This document shows, piece after piece, positions 53,740 through 64,000 of a stretch of DNA of 64,000 bases. The position numbers were made by a program, and so were the translations under genes. The stretch is taken from the NCBI RefSeq assembly GCF_029962835.1, contig NC_080590.1, forward strand, positions 71,201,501 through 71,265,500, given 5' to 3'. Position 1 is the first letter of the stretch. Each line of letters begins with the position of its first letter. The DNA is from Magnolia sinica (taxonomy: Eukaryota > Streptophyta > Magnoliopsida > Magnoliales > Magnoliaceae). The notes under the pieces were generated by a model, which was not told the DNA's origin, did not search any database, and saw only the letters and a program-made list of their open reading frames with translations.

Positions 53740-54674
53740 GTGCTAACCAAACTGAAAAATGTGAAAGCGCAGCTGAAAATCTGGAACAAGGAGTAGTTTG
53801 GTGATATCTTTGAGAAACTTAAGATGGCAGAATCTGAGGTAGCAGAGACCGACAAGCAGCTCCATCATTCGGACTTAAGCCAAGCTGACTACACTTCCCT
53901 ATATAACAGATTTCAAGTAGATTCGAATCAGCTCAATCAGTAGGAAATCAAATAGGAAATCTTCTGGTAACAGAAATCCAGGTCAAGCTGGCTGCAAGAG
54001 GGGGACCGTAACACAAAGTTCTTTCATGCAACTGCCATTGAGCGGCATAGGCGAGCCAGAATTTCCAACATTCACCTTAAGTCTGGTGCGGTTGTGACAG
54101 ATAACGATGATATAAAAAGGGAAGCCATCACCTATTTGAGGGGCTTTTTAAGGGCAGAACCAATCCGATAAATTCACAATTACTGGATTTGGTGCCAAAG
54201 CTTGTGACTCAGGATATGAACCATTTCCTTATTTCTCTGCCTTCAATGTAAGATATTAAAGAGGCCATCCAAGCCATCCCATTTGACAGTGCGCCAGGCC
54301 CCCGATGGATTCTCCGGAGTTTTTTACTCTACTTGTTGGGATATCATTGGCACGGACATTCACAAGGCCATAACATATTTCTTCCAGGGTGGTAAGATTC
54401 CTCGTGCGGTTAATTCCTCTCTTATTTGTTTGATTCCCAAGAGGGAGGCGCCCAGAAAATGGTCTGATTTTAGACCCATAAGTTTATGTAACTGCCTCTA
54501 CAAAATCTTCTCAAAGATTATTACAGTTTGCCTCAGTTGTTTCCTCCCCACCCTCATATCTCCTAAGCAGGGTGCTTTCATCAAAGGCAGAGTTATCTCA
54601 GAAAATATTGCGCTTTCACAGGAATTGTTCAGGGAGGTGAATTGAAAGACCAGAGGAGGTAATGTGGTGCTATG
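53740..54674 (+). pseudogene. LINE linker and RT N-terminal half (copy 2)
   Basis: RT block 54,283-54,645 is identical to copy 1 (FRPISLCNCLYKIFSKI, KQGAFIKGRVISENI). The linker ORF seen in copy 1 is broken here by the WNKE* change. Confidence 0.8.
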
Positions 54675-55629
54675 TTGCAGGATTTGTTTTCGATTTCATT
54701 TGGGATTTCTTCTTGGCTTATAAATATGGATGTAAACGGGATTGGGAGAGTATTCTACGGTTTCTAAATCGTCTAAGGGCTTCAAAGGGTGTAGTAAGGG
54801 TGAGATTCGAGGTTATTTGAATCGGGCAAGATCTCTCTTTGTAATTTTTGCTTTCATAGTGATATCCGTCGCTTTGTGCCGTAGTTTTTTTTTTCCCGCA
54901 AAGGGTTTTCCATGTTAAAATTTGGAGTGTTTGCGTTGCGCTTATTTGGTGCGATTAGATTACTTTACTTGATTCATCTCGGTGTGATTCCACGGTCCCC
55001 CAACATACTATCGACCTAAGAACTAATAGGAAGAATGCATGGTCCCCGAATTTCCTTGTGGGAGTGGCGTTTTCCCTATCCGTAGTGTGTGAAGGAGAAG
55101 AGGAAGATCCGATGGCATCATTCTCCATCTCGGGTGAGCTTCCAGTACCAGTATTAATGGCAAACACAAGTTAGTGCTCATGTATTCCTGGTTGGTGGAC
55201 GTAGATCCTAGCTAGAGATGTATTTTCACAGTATGACCTAATAATGCACTCTTTGGGGCAGAATAGCATGTTCAAGAAATACGGATCAAGATCTAGTCAA
55301 GTGGCCTACGTGCGCATGAGAAAGATGGATTGTTCTTGAAATATTACAAATGGTCCGTGTTCACCATCCACATTGAGTCCAGCAGATTGAAAGTCTTTAA
55401 ATATGCCATGGATAAAAAAAACATAATAATAATAATAAAGAAGGCTCAAACATCAGGTGAACCACACATGTGCGTTCAATATAGACTGTTGCTCATCTTT
55501 TTTCATTCTTCCCATACATTTGTAGCCCCAGCGACGAGTTAATCAGCTTGATTTTACTTATTGCTTGTTCACGGTGGCACCCACCTAATGAATGGCCCAT
55601 CTCTGTTATATTTGCGCGATTCATGCTAA
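54675..55629. other. Copia LTR scrap and unrecognised UGT 3' flank (copy 2)
   Basis: Identical by eye to 37,956-38,910. Includes the same unrecognised 70-codon minus-strand ORF (55,167-54,955). Confidence 0.35.
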
Positions 55630-56519
55630 TCACTTCTCTAACTTGATTGCTTCAATGAAATCGTTGAAATTCTTAAACGAAGATCCTCCTTCGGCAACAT
55701 TCTTTCGGGCAGTCTGCTTGAGCTCTAAAGATCTCGCTCTTATACCCTCATCACCAAGCAATTCATCCAGCTTTCCCTTAATCTCTTCTCTTGGTATGAT
55801 CCCACTGGAATAGTGTTTCAGGTGCAACCCAACCTTCCAAACATCAGAAATGTATATTTGGTTTTGGAGCTGGTCACAAAAGTAAGGCCAGCATAAGAAA
55901 GGAACTCCATTACTTATCCCCTCCATGATCGAGTTCCACCCGCAATGAGTCAAGAAGCAGGAAATCGAAGGGTGGGCCAGCACCTTTTGTTGAGGTGACC
56001 ATCCAACAATTCGCCCACGACCCGCGACTCTAGCTTCAAAGCCATCTGGGTAGGCATCCAATAGTCCGTCGGTGAGGTCTGGCCGCACTACCCATAGGAA
56101 TGAACGATTGGAAAGTTCGAGTCCAAGTGCCAGTTCGTGGAATTGACGTCGGTTGAAGATAGTAAAGCTGCCAAAGGCAATGTAGACTACTGAGCGGGAA
56201 GGCTGTTCGTCAAGCCAGCTTAGGCAAGTGGGGTGTTGAGGCCAGAAGTTCCCTTCGAGCCGCCCAAGCCGTCTTCCTGCTAGAAGAGGGCCGATGAGCC
56301 TAATGTTTGGAACCAACTCACAGGCGGATGGCTCAATCTCGTAGAATGAGTTGCAAAGAAGCCAGTCGGCCAATTTGGCAGCTTGGGTGCATTCGTGTAA
56401 GTATCGGAAGAGGGACCGTTGCGCGTCACGGTCACCGACGAAGAGCCACACTAGCTGAGTGGTGTTGAACTCTGGCATGGTTGGGGAGAGCTTGATCATT
56501 TGCTGTGTTGTTGGAAATC
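55630..56519 (-). CDS. UGT exon 2 with intact PSPG box (copy 2)
   Basis: Open for 302 codons from the intronic ATG at 56,538; protein identical to copy 1. If transcribed from a cryptic start it could give an N-terminally truncated protein with only the UDP-sugar-binding half. Catalysis would be unlikely because the acceptor-side His lies in exon 1. Confidence 0.8.
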
Positions 56520-57608
56520 CTGCGAAATATTCAATCACGGTTAGGATCTATTACATATATAGAGATTTTATTTTCAAGGATATTTGTTCAAGTGGGGCCC
56601 TCCATCATGGCTACCATGTCAGGCATAGTTCCCATAGTTGGATGTCAAGCATGCAAGGAATCTGGACCATTCATCACGTGGTATAAAATATAAGCATAGC
56701 ATATTAGAGAAATCAGGGCAGTAAACTCATCAACAGCAGCACACATAGATTTAAGTGAGCCACGTATGTAAACTGAATTTAGTTATTGAAACCAAACAAA
56801 CAAACAAACAAACAAACAAACGCTGAATTTGGATAATTGGACTTTTAGTTGTTAACACGTAAAATATTAAAAACAATCAAAGTAATCAGAAAATTAGCCG
56901 TCCACATTACATGTAATATTTTGATGGGCATAGTAGTCAATTAGCCACTTGATTTTTAAATAAAAAACCATTTACACATTCTCTAGGAGTGATGTCAGGT
57001 TATTTTTTTGAAAAAGATAATTCATATATAAACAGTGCTCAACAGCCAGCATATACATTCTGGCCAGTCCTAGCAAGAAATAAAGCTACGGCCCACCTAT
57101 CATACCCCGAACAAATAACACCCCCAAACACTAAATGAGGCCCTGGCCTCAATGATGCTCCCCCCTGATATAGGAACAATTTCTTATTCTTTTTTATTTT
57201 TATTTATATTTTTTTAATTCAAAAGGAATTGTAACCTCCACCATAGCTAAAACCCACCAACAAACAAAAAATTAACAAAACACTATCCTTGAGATCTCGT
57301 TAGTCAAATTGAGTTGACTCAGTTGAGCTGAGTTGATGATTTAAGTTTAGAATTATATTTCCACCTACTTGGGCTTTAATATATTGCTACTCATCAGACG
57401 GTTTTGGACCACTGAGGGCTGATGCATATGTATCATTTATGAACAAATCCGGTCTACACCGTGCGGCCCATAATTTAAACTTTGTTATTAATTGCATGAA
57501 TAGAAAACCAGCAAGATAATTTTTATTTTCAGCACTCGAGCAAACTTGAAAATCTTAAAGAAAGTGAATTTCGAAATGACTTGCCTAGTTTCTATACTAT
57601 GGTCTTAC

Positions 57609-58056
57609 CGTCCGTGTCGATGATTCTGTCCTCGATCAGCTTCGGAATGTGAAACAGTAAGGCACAAAAGCTCACTGGCAAACCGCAGCTGCTCGGATCC
57701 CCATCTTCACAGCAACTTCCACTGCCCATCCTATGGTCCCGTCTGCAATGATGCATGAGATCTTATCATGATCAGACTCATTGATCTTACGAATCAGCGC
57801 TTCTAAACCATGGGGCATGACACGTGAAATACTCTCACATTGCTTGCCCCATCCCATCCGGAATTGAAACCAGACGGATCTGCTCCTGCACTCGTACCTT
57901 CTTCGGCAGCACGGCTACTACCCGGGCGTGATTGAACTCAGTATTCACGAACGTGATCCTGAACCCATGATCCATCAAGCAATGAGAGAGCTCCATGAAG
58001 GGTATGACATGACCTTGCGCCGGGCATGGCACGACTAGAGCGTGCGGGTTTTCCAT
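57609..58056 (-). pseudogene. UGT exon 1 with the same two frame changes (copy 2)
   Basis: PAQGHVIPF and NTEFNH text followed by the shifted CESISRVMP block, as in copy 1. Donor gtaag at 57,608. Confidence 0.75.
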
Positions 58057-58333
58057 GACCAACACCCTTTGCAATTAGTTAGAACCACTCATGCTCCTCA
58101 TCCTACTTGTATGAGGGGATTTGGTTTCGGTGGCTGATATCCAGTGTGAAGAGTTTGTACCTACAAGTCATAGCCGCCAGAGACCAGATAACTCGCCATG
58201 TATGACCGGATCCAATGCTTTCTATCTCCTCTCACTTTCATCAACGCATTGTCAAGTCCTTGCCGTTCAAGTTACTGCGTGACAATCACTCTTCCAATTA
58301 ATCGAGGCTCTGACATATTGCTAAAGTTTCAAC

Positions 58334-58730
58334 GGTTGCTATGGACGCGGATTGCGTCCTACCCCGCCCGTCTCTAGCCCGGAACGGGCAGTTCTGTGGG
58401 AGGGCCCACTGTGATGTATCGGTTTATCCATGCCGTCCATCCCTCCTCTTAGATCATTTTATGTTTTGTGAAAAAAAATAAAGCAGATTCAACGCTAAGG
58501 TGGGCCACACTAAATAATAAGCTTAGTTGCATTAAATACAAGAGTCATATATGGTGTGGTCCACTTGAGCGTTGGATCTGCTTTATTTTTGTGCACTTAC
58601 CATAAAATGATCCGAGAAGAGGGATGTATGGCGTGGATAAACCGATACATTACAGTGGGCCTGCCTGCCTAGCTGCCCGTTCGTGGAAAGAGAAGGGTGG
58701 GGCAGGACGCAATCCGCGTCCCGTTTCTAT
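58334..58730. mobile_element. Mutator-type foldback MITE (copy 2)
   Basis: Element 58,343-58,721. The left 9-mer is ggttgctat (58,334-58,342) and the right one is cgtttctat (58,722-58,730), one more mismatch than in copy 1. Several internal substitutions and a 1-base A-run difference separate it from copy 1. Confidence 0.8.
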
Positions 58731-58984
58731 GGATTGCAGTAATCTTGAAAATGAAATCACACGGGGTGCGTTAAAAAAAAAAAAAGAAAAAAAAAAAAAA
58801 GAAAAAAAAGAAAGAAAGGAAATGACACTTTGCAGCCTATGTGCTTTGGGTGGGTGGACCTCAACCACTATGTTTGCTCTCCCGCGGAAATACGTAATTA
58901 TTGCTTACTCCACGCGTTTGAAATTAGCAGGGAATTACGTTTTGAAAATGGGTCCATACAAACCCTGTTATTATAGATTTAAAT

Positions 58985-59425
58985 ATCTGGGCCCCAACAT
59001 GACATATGCGAGTTATCCACACCATCTATCCTTTTAAAAAATACATTTTGAAGGCATGAGCCCAAAAATTAAGAAAATCAAAAGCTCAAGTGAACCACAC
59101 CTTAAGAAACAATGATCATTAAGATGTCAATGGTTCAAAGTTGTTTTCTCCCCTGGGCCCACATTGATGTTTATTTGTCATCCAACCTGTTCATAAGGTC
59201 ACAAAGTCATGGATTAAGTGGAAACAAAAATATCAGCTTGATTTAAAACTTATAAGGTCCTCAAGAAGCTTTCAATGGTAGGAGTTTAATTCCCGTTGTT
59301 TCTTGTGGTGTGGTCCACTTGATCTTTGGATTTGCCTCATTTTTCATATCATGCCCTAAAATCAGTTGGCTAAAGAGATGGACATTGTGGATAAGACACA
59401 AACATCATGGTGGGCTCCAATACAA
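58985..59425. mobile_element. Foldback element of the gggcccac/atccacaccatc type (copy 2)
   Basis: Same arm structure as 42,255-42,690, with many substitutions relative to copy 1. Confidence 0.55.
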
Positions 59426-59427
59426 GG

Positions 59428-59518
59428 GTAAATAATTATTACCCATTTACCTTAAGGGCCTGTTTCATTTTCTTAATTACATAGGTAATTCAAAGTAAAT
59501 GGGTAATAATTATTTACC
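59428..59518. repeat. 23-bp inverted repeat (copy 2)
   Basis: Both arms are retained exactly as in copy 1, although the loop and flanks have diverged. Confidence 0.8.
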
Positions 59519-59889
59519 TATATATTTCTGGTTAGATTTCCATGGTGACGATTGGCCGCCACCTTTCATTTATAGCACTCCTCACATAGCCTGAGGAGAA
59601 AAATATTAAATTATGGGGCCCACCATAATGTGTGTCTTATCCACACCATCCATCCCTTTAGCTAACTCATTTTATGGTACGCGCCAAAAAATGAGGTAGA
59701 TTCGAAGATCAAGTAGACCACAATACATGAAACAATGGAAATTGAACTCTTACCATTGAAAGCTTCTTGAGGACTCGCCTTGGGCATACCTCCATGTGTC
59801 CTTCGAACTCCAAAGCGAAAGCCTTCTAATTTTAACTTTTCATTTTCAGATTTTAATTTTTCAACTTGGGATGTTTTGAAATCTAAGTT

Positions 59890-61161
59890 TCACTTAGTTT
59901 TTTCAAAGTAATCTGAAAAGTGTGATTTTTCTAAGACTAGATTATCAAAATTCTCTTTTAGTTTTAAAAACTTTTCTTTCTGAAGTTTTAACTTTACAAC
60001 AATTTTGCAACTTTCTCTGTATAGGGCATCATAAGCATCTTGAAGGTCTTCTTCATTTTCATTGTCACTATTCAGATTTTCTTCACTGGTTAAATTATCA
60101 TTATCTGAGAAAGTGAACTTGGCTAGAGTCATTAGGGTTTTAACATCATTAGCCGACTCGGTTTCAGAATCTTCTGACTCAGAAGAGACTTCAGAGCAAG
60201 AAAAATCATCCCATACAGCCAACATACCGTTCTTTTTAGACTTGTCCTTCTTAGGACATTTGTTTGCTAGATGCCCATATTCATGGCAGCTGTAGCACTG
60301 GCTATCTTTTAAAGATTTCCAATTTTTAGATTTAGGTTTTTTCTTTTCAATAGGTTTTTGCAAATCAACCCTCTTTTTACTTTTGAAAATCTTGTAAAAC
60401 TTTTTAGCTAAAAGTGTCATATCATCTTCAGAAGTTTCTAAATCAAAATCATTACTATTTACATGAGAAATCATTTTAGAAGACTTGAGGGCGATTGACT
60501 TTCCTTTGGGTGCCTTAAAATTTAACTCATAGGTTTGAAAAGACCTAACTAACTCTTCTACCCTCATATTATCTGTATCACAAAGTTCCTGTATCGCAGT
60601 CACTTTTGAATTGAACCGTTCAGGTAATGAGCGCAGTATCTTTGCACAGCTTTACTTTTTTGGATTCTATCACCAAGACCTCACATAGAGTTAACAATGT
60701 CATTCAATCTTGTATAGAAGTCCATGAAAGTTTCACTTTCTTCCATACGTATTTCCTCAAATTTGGTTGTGAGGATTTGGACTTTAGATTTCTTAACAAT
60801 TACTGTACCCTCGTGTGTCATTTCTAAAATATCTCAGGCATACTTTGCAGTATCACAAGATATAATTCTCTTGAATTCATCCGGTGATAGTATGCAAGTA
60901 ATTGCATTTAGAGTCTTTGCATTGGCACTACTCTTACTTTTCTGAAGGTTGGTCCAAGTAAAATAAGGTGAAACTTTTACAGTTACAGATCCATCAGTTC
61001 CAGTCACTTCAATGGTAAGGGGTCCAATTGGTCACTATGGATTGCCACACGCTCTCATCCGTGGATTTTAACAAAATTCTTATTTTGGCTTTCTAATAGG
61101 CATAATTAGAACTATCAAATGGTGGAGGCCTAGTGATTGAGAGGCTATCAAAATTTGGCAT
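59890..61161 (-). pseudogene. Copia gag (copy 2)
   Basis: The open 237-codon part 60,603-59,890 is identical to copy 1, including the CX2CX4HX4C knuckle. The N-terminal part has the same stops. Confidence 0.85.
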
Positions 61162-61229
61162 CTTAAAAAGCTCAGATCAATTAGCTCAGGAATTTAATTC
61201 AAATAACAAAGATAAAAATGAGTTATTAG

Positions 61230-61241
61230 GCTCTGATACCA
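61230..61241 (-). other. Copia PBS, initiator tRNA-Met type (copy 2)
   Basis: TGGTATCAGAGC on the minus strand, two bases from the LTR end at 61,244. Confidence 0.9.
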
Positions 61242-61243
61242 CT

Positions 61244-63019
61244 TGAAAAGGCCGAGTTAAGTATCCTAGAGGGGGGGTGAATAGGACTATGCCAAATTAA
61301 AAATTTTACTACGGAATTAGAAATAAATAAATAAAGATAACACTTATCAATCCTACAAAGTAAAAATAAATAGCAACCTCAAATGCACAAGTATTGAGAA
61401 GTTGATACAGATATTGTTCTAAGGACAACCTTACACCAAAAACCATTGGCTTATGGTAGGACAACCTGATTTCTAGAACGGTCTGTGTATCAAAATCTCA
61501 AACCAATACAGAGGAGAATAAAAATAGCAAAGAAAATAAATTAATCTATTACAACATTCCTACACTGGCATAAAACAGATTACAACATTCTCCATAAAGG
61601 CTTAAAAAGAATTTACAACATTCACACAAAGCTACATTCAACCATCCACCACAACACTAGATATTATAGTGGTTCGCTTGTGTGTACACCAACTGTTTAG
61701 AAAAACAGCCGCACAACTACTCTGCTCCCAATATCCTCTCCCTCGGGATATTGGCTTTCACTATGAAATATATTTTTCAAGGTTCACCTAAAACCTTTAC
61801 AATTGTGTCTTTAAGTGGGCTTACACAATTCAAAAACCCTACATTCTAAGAATTTTTGGATCACCTCAAACAAACCAAAAAAGAGACTTTTCCTGGCACA
61901 ACCTCAAAAACCAAAAAGAGATTTATAAAAATGTAAATATACTTATCTAGATATTCTCTTTTGATGAAGCCCGGTAGAACTATTTCGAAGTAGACGTTCA
62001 ATGTAAATGTTCAATGTCCAAACTCACTTAGGAAAGGGTTCTAAATGATTTTTTAGATTAAATCACTTTGGGCTAGCTTGATTTGATTTTGATCTCAAGA
62101 AAGAGAAAAAACTTAAATCCCTTCTTCAAATAAGATTGGAATAAAGAACTCAAAATCAAATACAGAAAGCTAATTAAAAGAAAATATTAAACGAGCACAA
62201 TATAGCTTAAGAATATCACGAACTTATCTCTCAGAGTGGTGTCATGATTTGCTTTAATGACTTATCAAACTTTAAAAATCGTGCTCTATTTATAGGTGTA
62301 AAAATTGTTCACTTGACTGGCCCAGAGGTTAGCTCGACTGGTTGAAGGACCAACAAGAATTCAAAATTTCATGCGCGATAGGATAAGATAGATCCACAAC
62401 TGGTCGAGTGAAACCCTGAAAGGTTGCTGGACTTTGAGTCGAGCACTGTTCACTCGATTGGTTGAGCAGTCTGTAGGACTGGTCGAGGGTCCAATAGAAA
62501 ATCTGAAAATCCATAACAAACTTTAACTGGTCGAGAAAATTCTTAGACTGGTCGAGCTAGTATTTGGACTAGTCGAATATAAGCTAGGACTAGTTGAGAA
62601 AAAGTTTATAAAATTATACATGACCCAAAATAAGAATGTAATCAATATGACCTAACCTATGGTCAATCTAGGGTGATTCATACCTTATAGGTGAAAAGTG
62701 AACATTGAAACATTGTTCACTTCGGTTGATAGTTTATCTTAAAGTACTTGAAGCTTGTCATTGTATATTTGAAGATGAGCTTGAAGTAGTGACCTTGTAA
62801 CTTTGAGTTCCAACTTAAGAAGATCACTTGAGCTTGAATTCTTTAAGTAAAGTACATTGTCTTGATATAGTTGAAACTTGAAAACTTGATCTACCACTTG
62901 ATATAGTACTTGAATCTCTTATTCTTGTGCTTGAAGTTTTTGATGTAGAGACTCTTGTTCTTGTACTTGAATGTAGATAAGGATGATGTAAAGTTGAGCT
63001 ACATAAGATACATATTACA
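61244..63019 (-). repeat. Copia LTR, about 1.78 kb (copy 2)
   Basis: The U5 end at 61,244 reads ...ccttttca. The proposed U3 start on the minus strand is TGTAATATGTATC at 63,019, preceded by gtgccaaaacttct, resembling a decayed polypurine tract. It contains gactagtcgag-like words at 62,396-62,600 and gaccataggttaggt wording shared with the LTRs at 18,368-19,259 and 22,430-23,862. Confidence 0.6.
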
Positions 63020-64000
63020 AGAAGTTTTGGCACTACAAAATTTGACAAATCTAGGAGCTAGATAAGATGGCATTCATAATGGACCCACTTGGGCATGAAA
63101 CTGTCACACCTCAAACTCGAAAACGGGGCTCACAAAATTTCCGATCGCTGAATCCGGCGTCGACAACCTCCATAGTACCCCATTCTCGGCTCTCGGCTCT
63201 CGGCACCCATTTGCCAGATTCCGATCCTGGGATCCTACAAGGAATATTTTTAGTATGATTTTTTTAAGGGAGCATAACCACAAGCATAAGCAAGTCACAA
63301 AAACATCATCACCACATATCCACTAATAAAATCATTCGAGTACAATGTTGAAAGGGAAATACATATATGAAACAAAAACTCCAAAGCTCTTGCACACGCT
63401 CCTGTCTCAATGTTGTTGCGACCTAACGTCACCTGCATGCAACAGTCATGTATAAGCTTACAAGAAGCTTAGAGGGTGGTGTATGTGTGTGTAATGTACG
63501 TGCCAGGCATATAAATATCATGGTAAGCGAAAATACTAGCAAGTCCATAATCGTTTGATTACAAGACATAATAAACCAAATGTCATATGCTAAGGATGCG
63601 ATGCAATATGTAATGCAAAAGAAATGACAAAGCTAGAGTATGTAGTCGAGATGATTGACATGCTCCAAACTCAGAAACCATGCTCACAAAATTCCTAATT
63701 GCCGAATTCAACGATGACAGCCTCCGTAGTACCCCATTCTTAGCTCCCAGCGCCCATATGCCAGATTCCAATCCTGGGATCCTACAAGGAGGATTTTCAG
63801 TGTAATTTTTTTTGTAAAGGAGCATAACCACAAGAGTACCCAAATCACAAGAGCAACATCAACATCACATATCCACTAATATAAACAGTTAATTACAATG
63901 CTGGAAGGAAATACACATATTTAATGAAATCTCCACAAAGCTCGGCCTCCACGCTCCTGCTTCAATGCTACTATGACATAACGTCACCTGCATCAACGAT
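63020..64000. repeat. Diverged ~550-bp direct repeat of LTR-like sequence, cut by window end
   Basis: Text from 63,104 (caaactcgaaaacggggctc, agtaccccattctcgg, gatcctgggatcctacaagg) recurs from about 63,656 (agtaccccattcttag, aatcctgggatcctacaagg). Shared words continue to the window edge (taacgtcacctgcat at 63,424 and 63,980). The spacing is close to 554 bp. tgtcacacct wording suggests a gypsy LTR family. Short ORFs inside are not credible genes. Confidence 0.75.

Larger units (their letters stand above)
52231..54674 (+). mobile_element. L1-type LINE, 3' truncated in RT (copy 2)
   Basis: Same structure as copy 1: ORF1-like 52,276-52,902, endonuclease 52,912-53,688, linker, RT half 54,283-54,645. 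Copy 2 alone has a TGA for Trp at 53,498-53,500 (SVRIWARL block), a TAG for Trp near 53,662 and a TAG for Gln near 53,794. All lie within one ~350-bp diverged block. Confidence 0.85.
55630..58056 (-). pseudogene. UGT83A-like UDP-glycosyltransferase, frameshifted in exon 1 (copy 2)
   Basis: Exon 1 is 58,056-57,609 and exon 2 is 56,519-55,630, with the intron between them. I found no difference from copy 1 in exons or intron; the offset is constant at 16,719, and both frame changes in exon 1 are shared. The breakage therefore predates the duplication or was spread by conversion. Exon 2 keeps the full PSPG box (W...HCGWNS...DQ). Confidence 0.8.
46926..62409. repeat. Copy 2 of the ~16.7-kb direct duplication
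   Basis: Collinear with 30,248-45,669. At the right end the shared text agatccacaactggt-gag stops at 62,409, and copy 2 continues into more copia LTR. Confidence 0.95.
59767..63019 (-). mobile_element. Copia (SIRE/Maximus-like) 5' end: full LTR, PBS, gag (copy 2)
   Basis: As copy 1, but the LTR continues to about 63,019. Gag and PBS are identical by eye to copy 1, whereas the LTR from about 61,385 rightwards is diverged. Confidence 0.85.

Noticed and set aside
1..64000. tRNA, rRNA, CRISPR or viral integration
   Set aside because: No cloverleaf, rRNA wording or spacer array was seen. Matches to tRNA ends are retroelement primer sites.

Overview
This window is repeat-rich nuclear DNA from a flowering plant. 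The evidence is nested LTR retrotransposons (Ty1/copia and Ty3/gypsy), a CACTA transposon end, an L1-type LINE, foldback elements with GGGCCCAC-type wording, and a family-1 plant UDP-glycosyltransferase (UGT) gene with a plant-type intron. From memory, the foldback and LTR wording recalls magnoliid genomes, but that is a weak inference. I found no rRNA, tRNA, CRISPR or bacterial-style operon. The only host-type gene is the UGT, present twice and broken both times.

Left part (1-30,247): a dense nest of decayed elements. A non-autonomous gypsy element with ~2.25-kb LTRs (1-5,670, +) abuts a truncated gypsy with a 748-bp LTR (5,684-7,729, -). Next is a Tat/Retand-like gypsy (about 8,960-13,666, -) whose 5' LTR sits in the tail of a copia element (13,667-19,259, -). 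That copia has lost its reverse transcriptase, carries a transposon-protein-like ORF after its pol remnant, and was hit in its integrase by a solo LTR with a clean 5-bp target duplication. A long gypsy-type LTR (from 19,260), a plus-strand copia 3' LTR (22,430-23,862), a small pol scrap and a second Athila/Tat-like gypsy (24,845-30,247, -, with pol) complete this part. The 1-5,670 and 24,845-30,247 elements share LTRs, so they look like a non-autonomous/autonomous pair.

Right part (30,248-63,019): a direct duplication of about 16.7 kb (30,248-45,669 and 46,926-62,409). Each copy holds, in order: a CACTA 3' part with a Ptta/En-Spm-type ORF; a Tekay/Del-like chromovirus (3' LTR, chromodomain, integrase, RNase H, -); an L1-type LINE truncated inside RT (+); a copia LTR scrap; a UGT83A-like pseudogene (-); a Mutator-type MITE with a 9-bp target duplication; further foldbacks; and a copia 5' end (gag, PBS, LTR, -). 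The copies are not evenly diverged. Kilobase blocks that look identical alternate sharply with blocks several percent apart, which suggests gene conversion or an assembly/polishing artefact. The spacer between the copies (45,670-46,925) holds an intact 483-bp TRIM element with a 5-bp target duplication and an extra 5' piece of the CACTA gene.

Right edge (63,020-64,000): a ~550-bp direct repeat of LTR-like sequence that runs out of the window.

The window reads as a record of nested insertion, decay and one large duplication rather than a working gene set. Its strongest leads are the mosaic duplication, the TRIM, the Mutator-type MITE and the copia carrying a non-retroviral ORF. Coordinates, splice sites and motifs were read by eye; divergence statements are qualitative.
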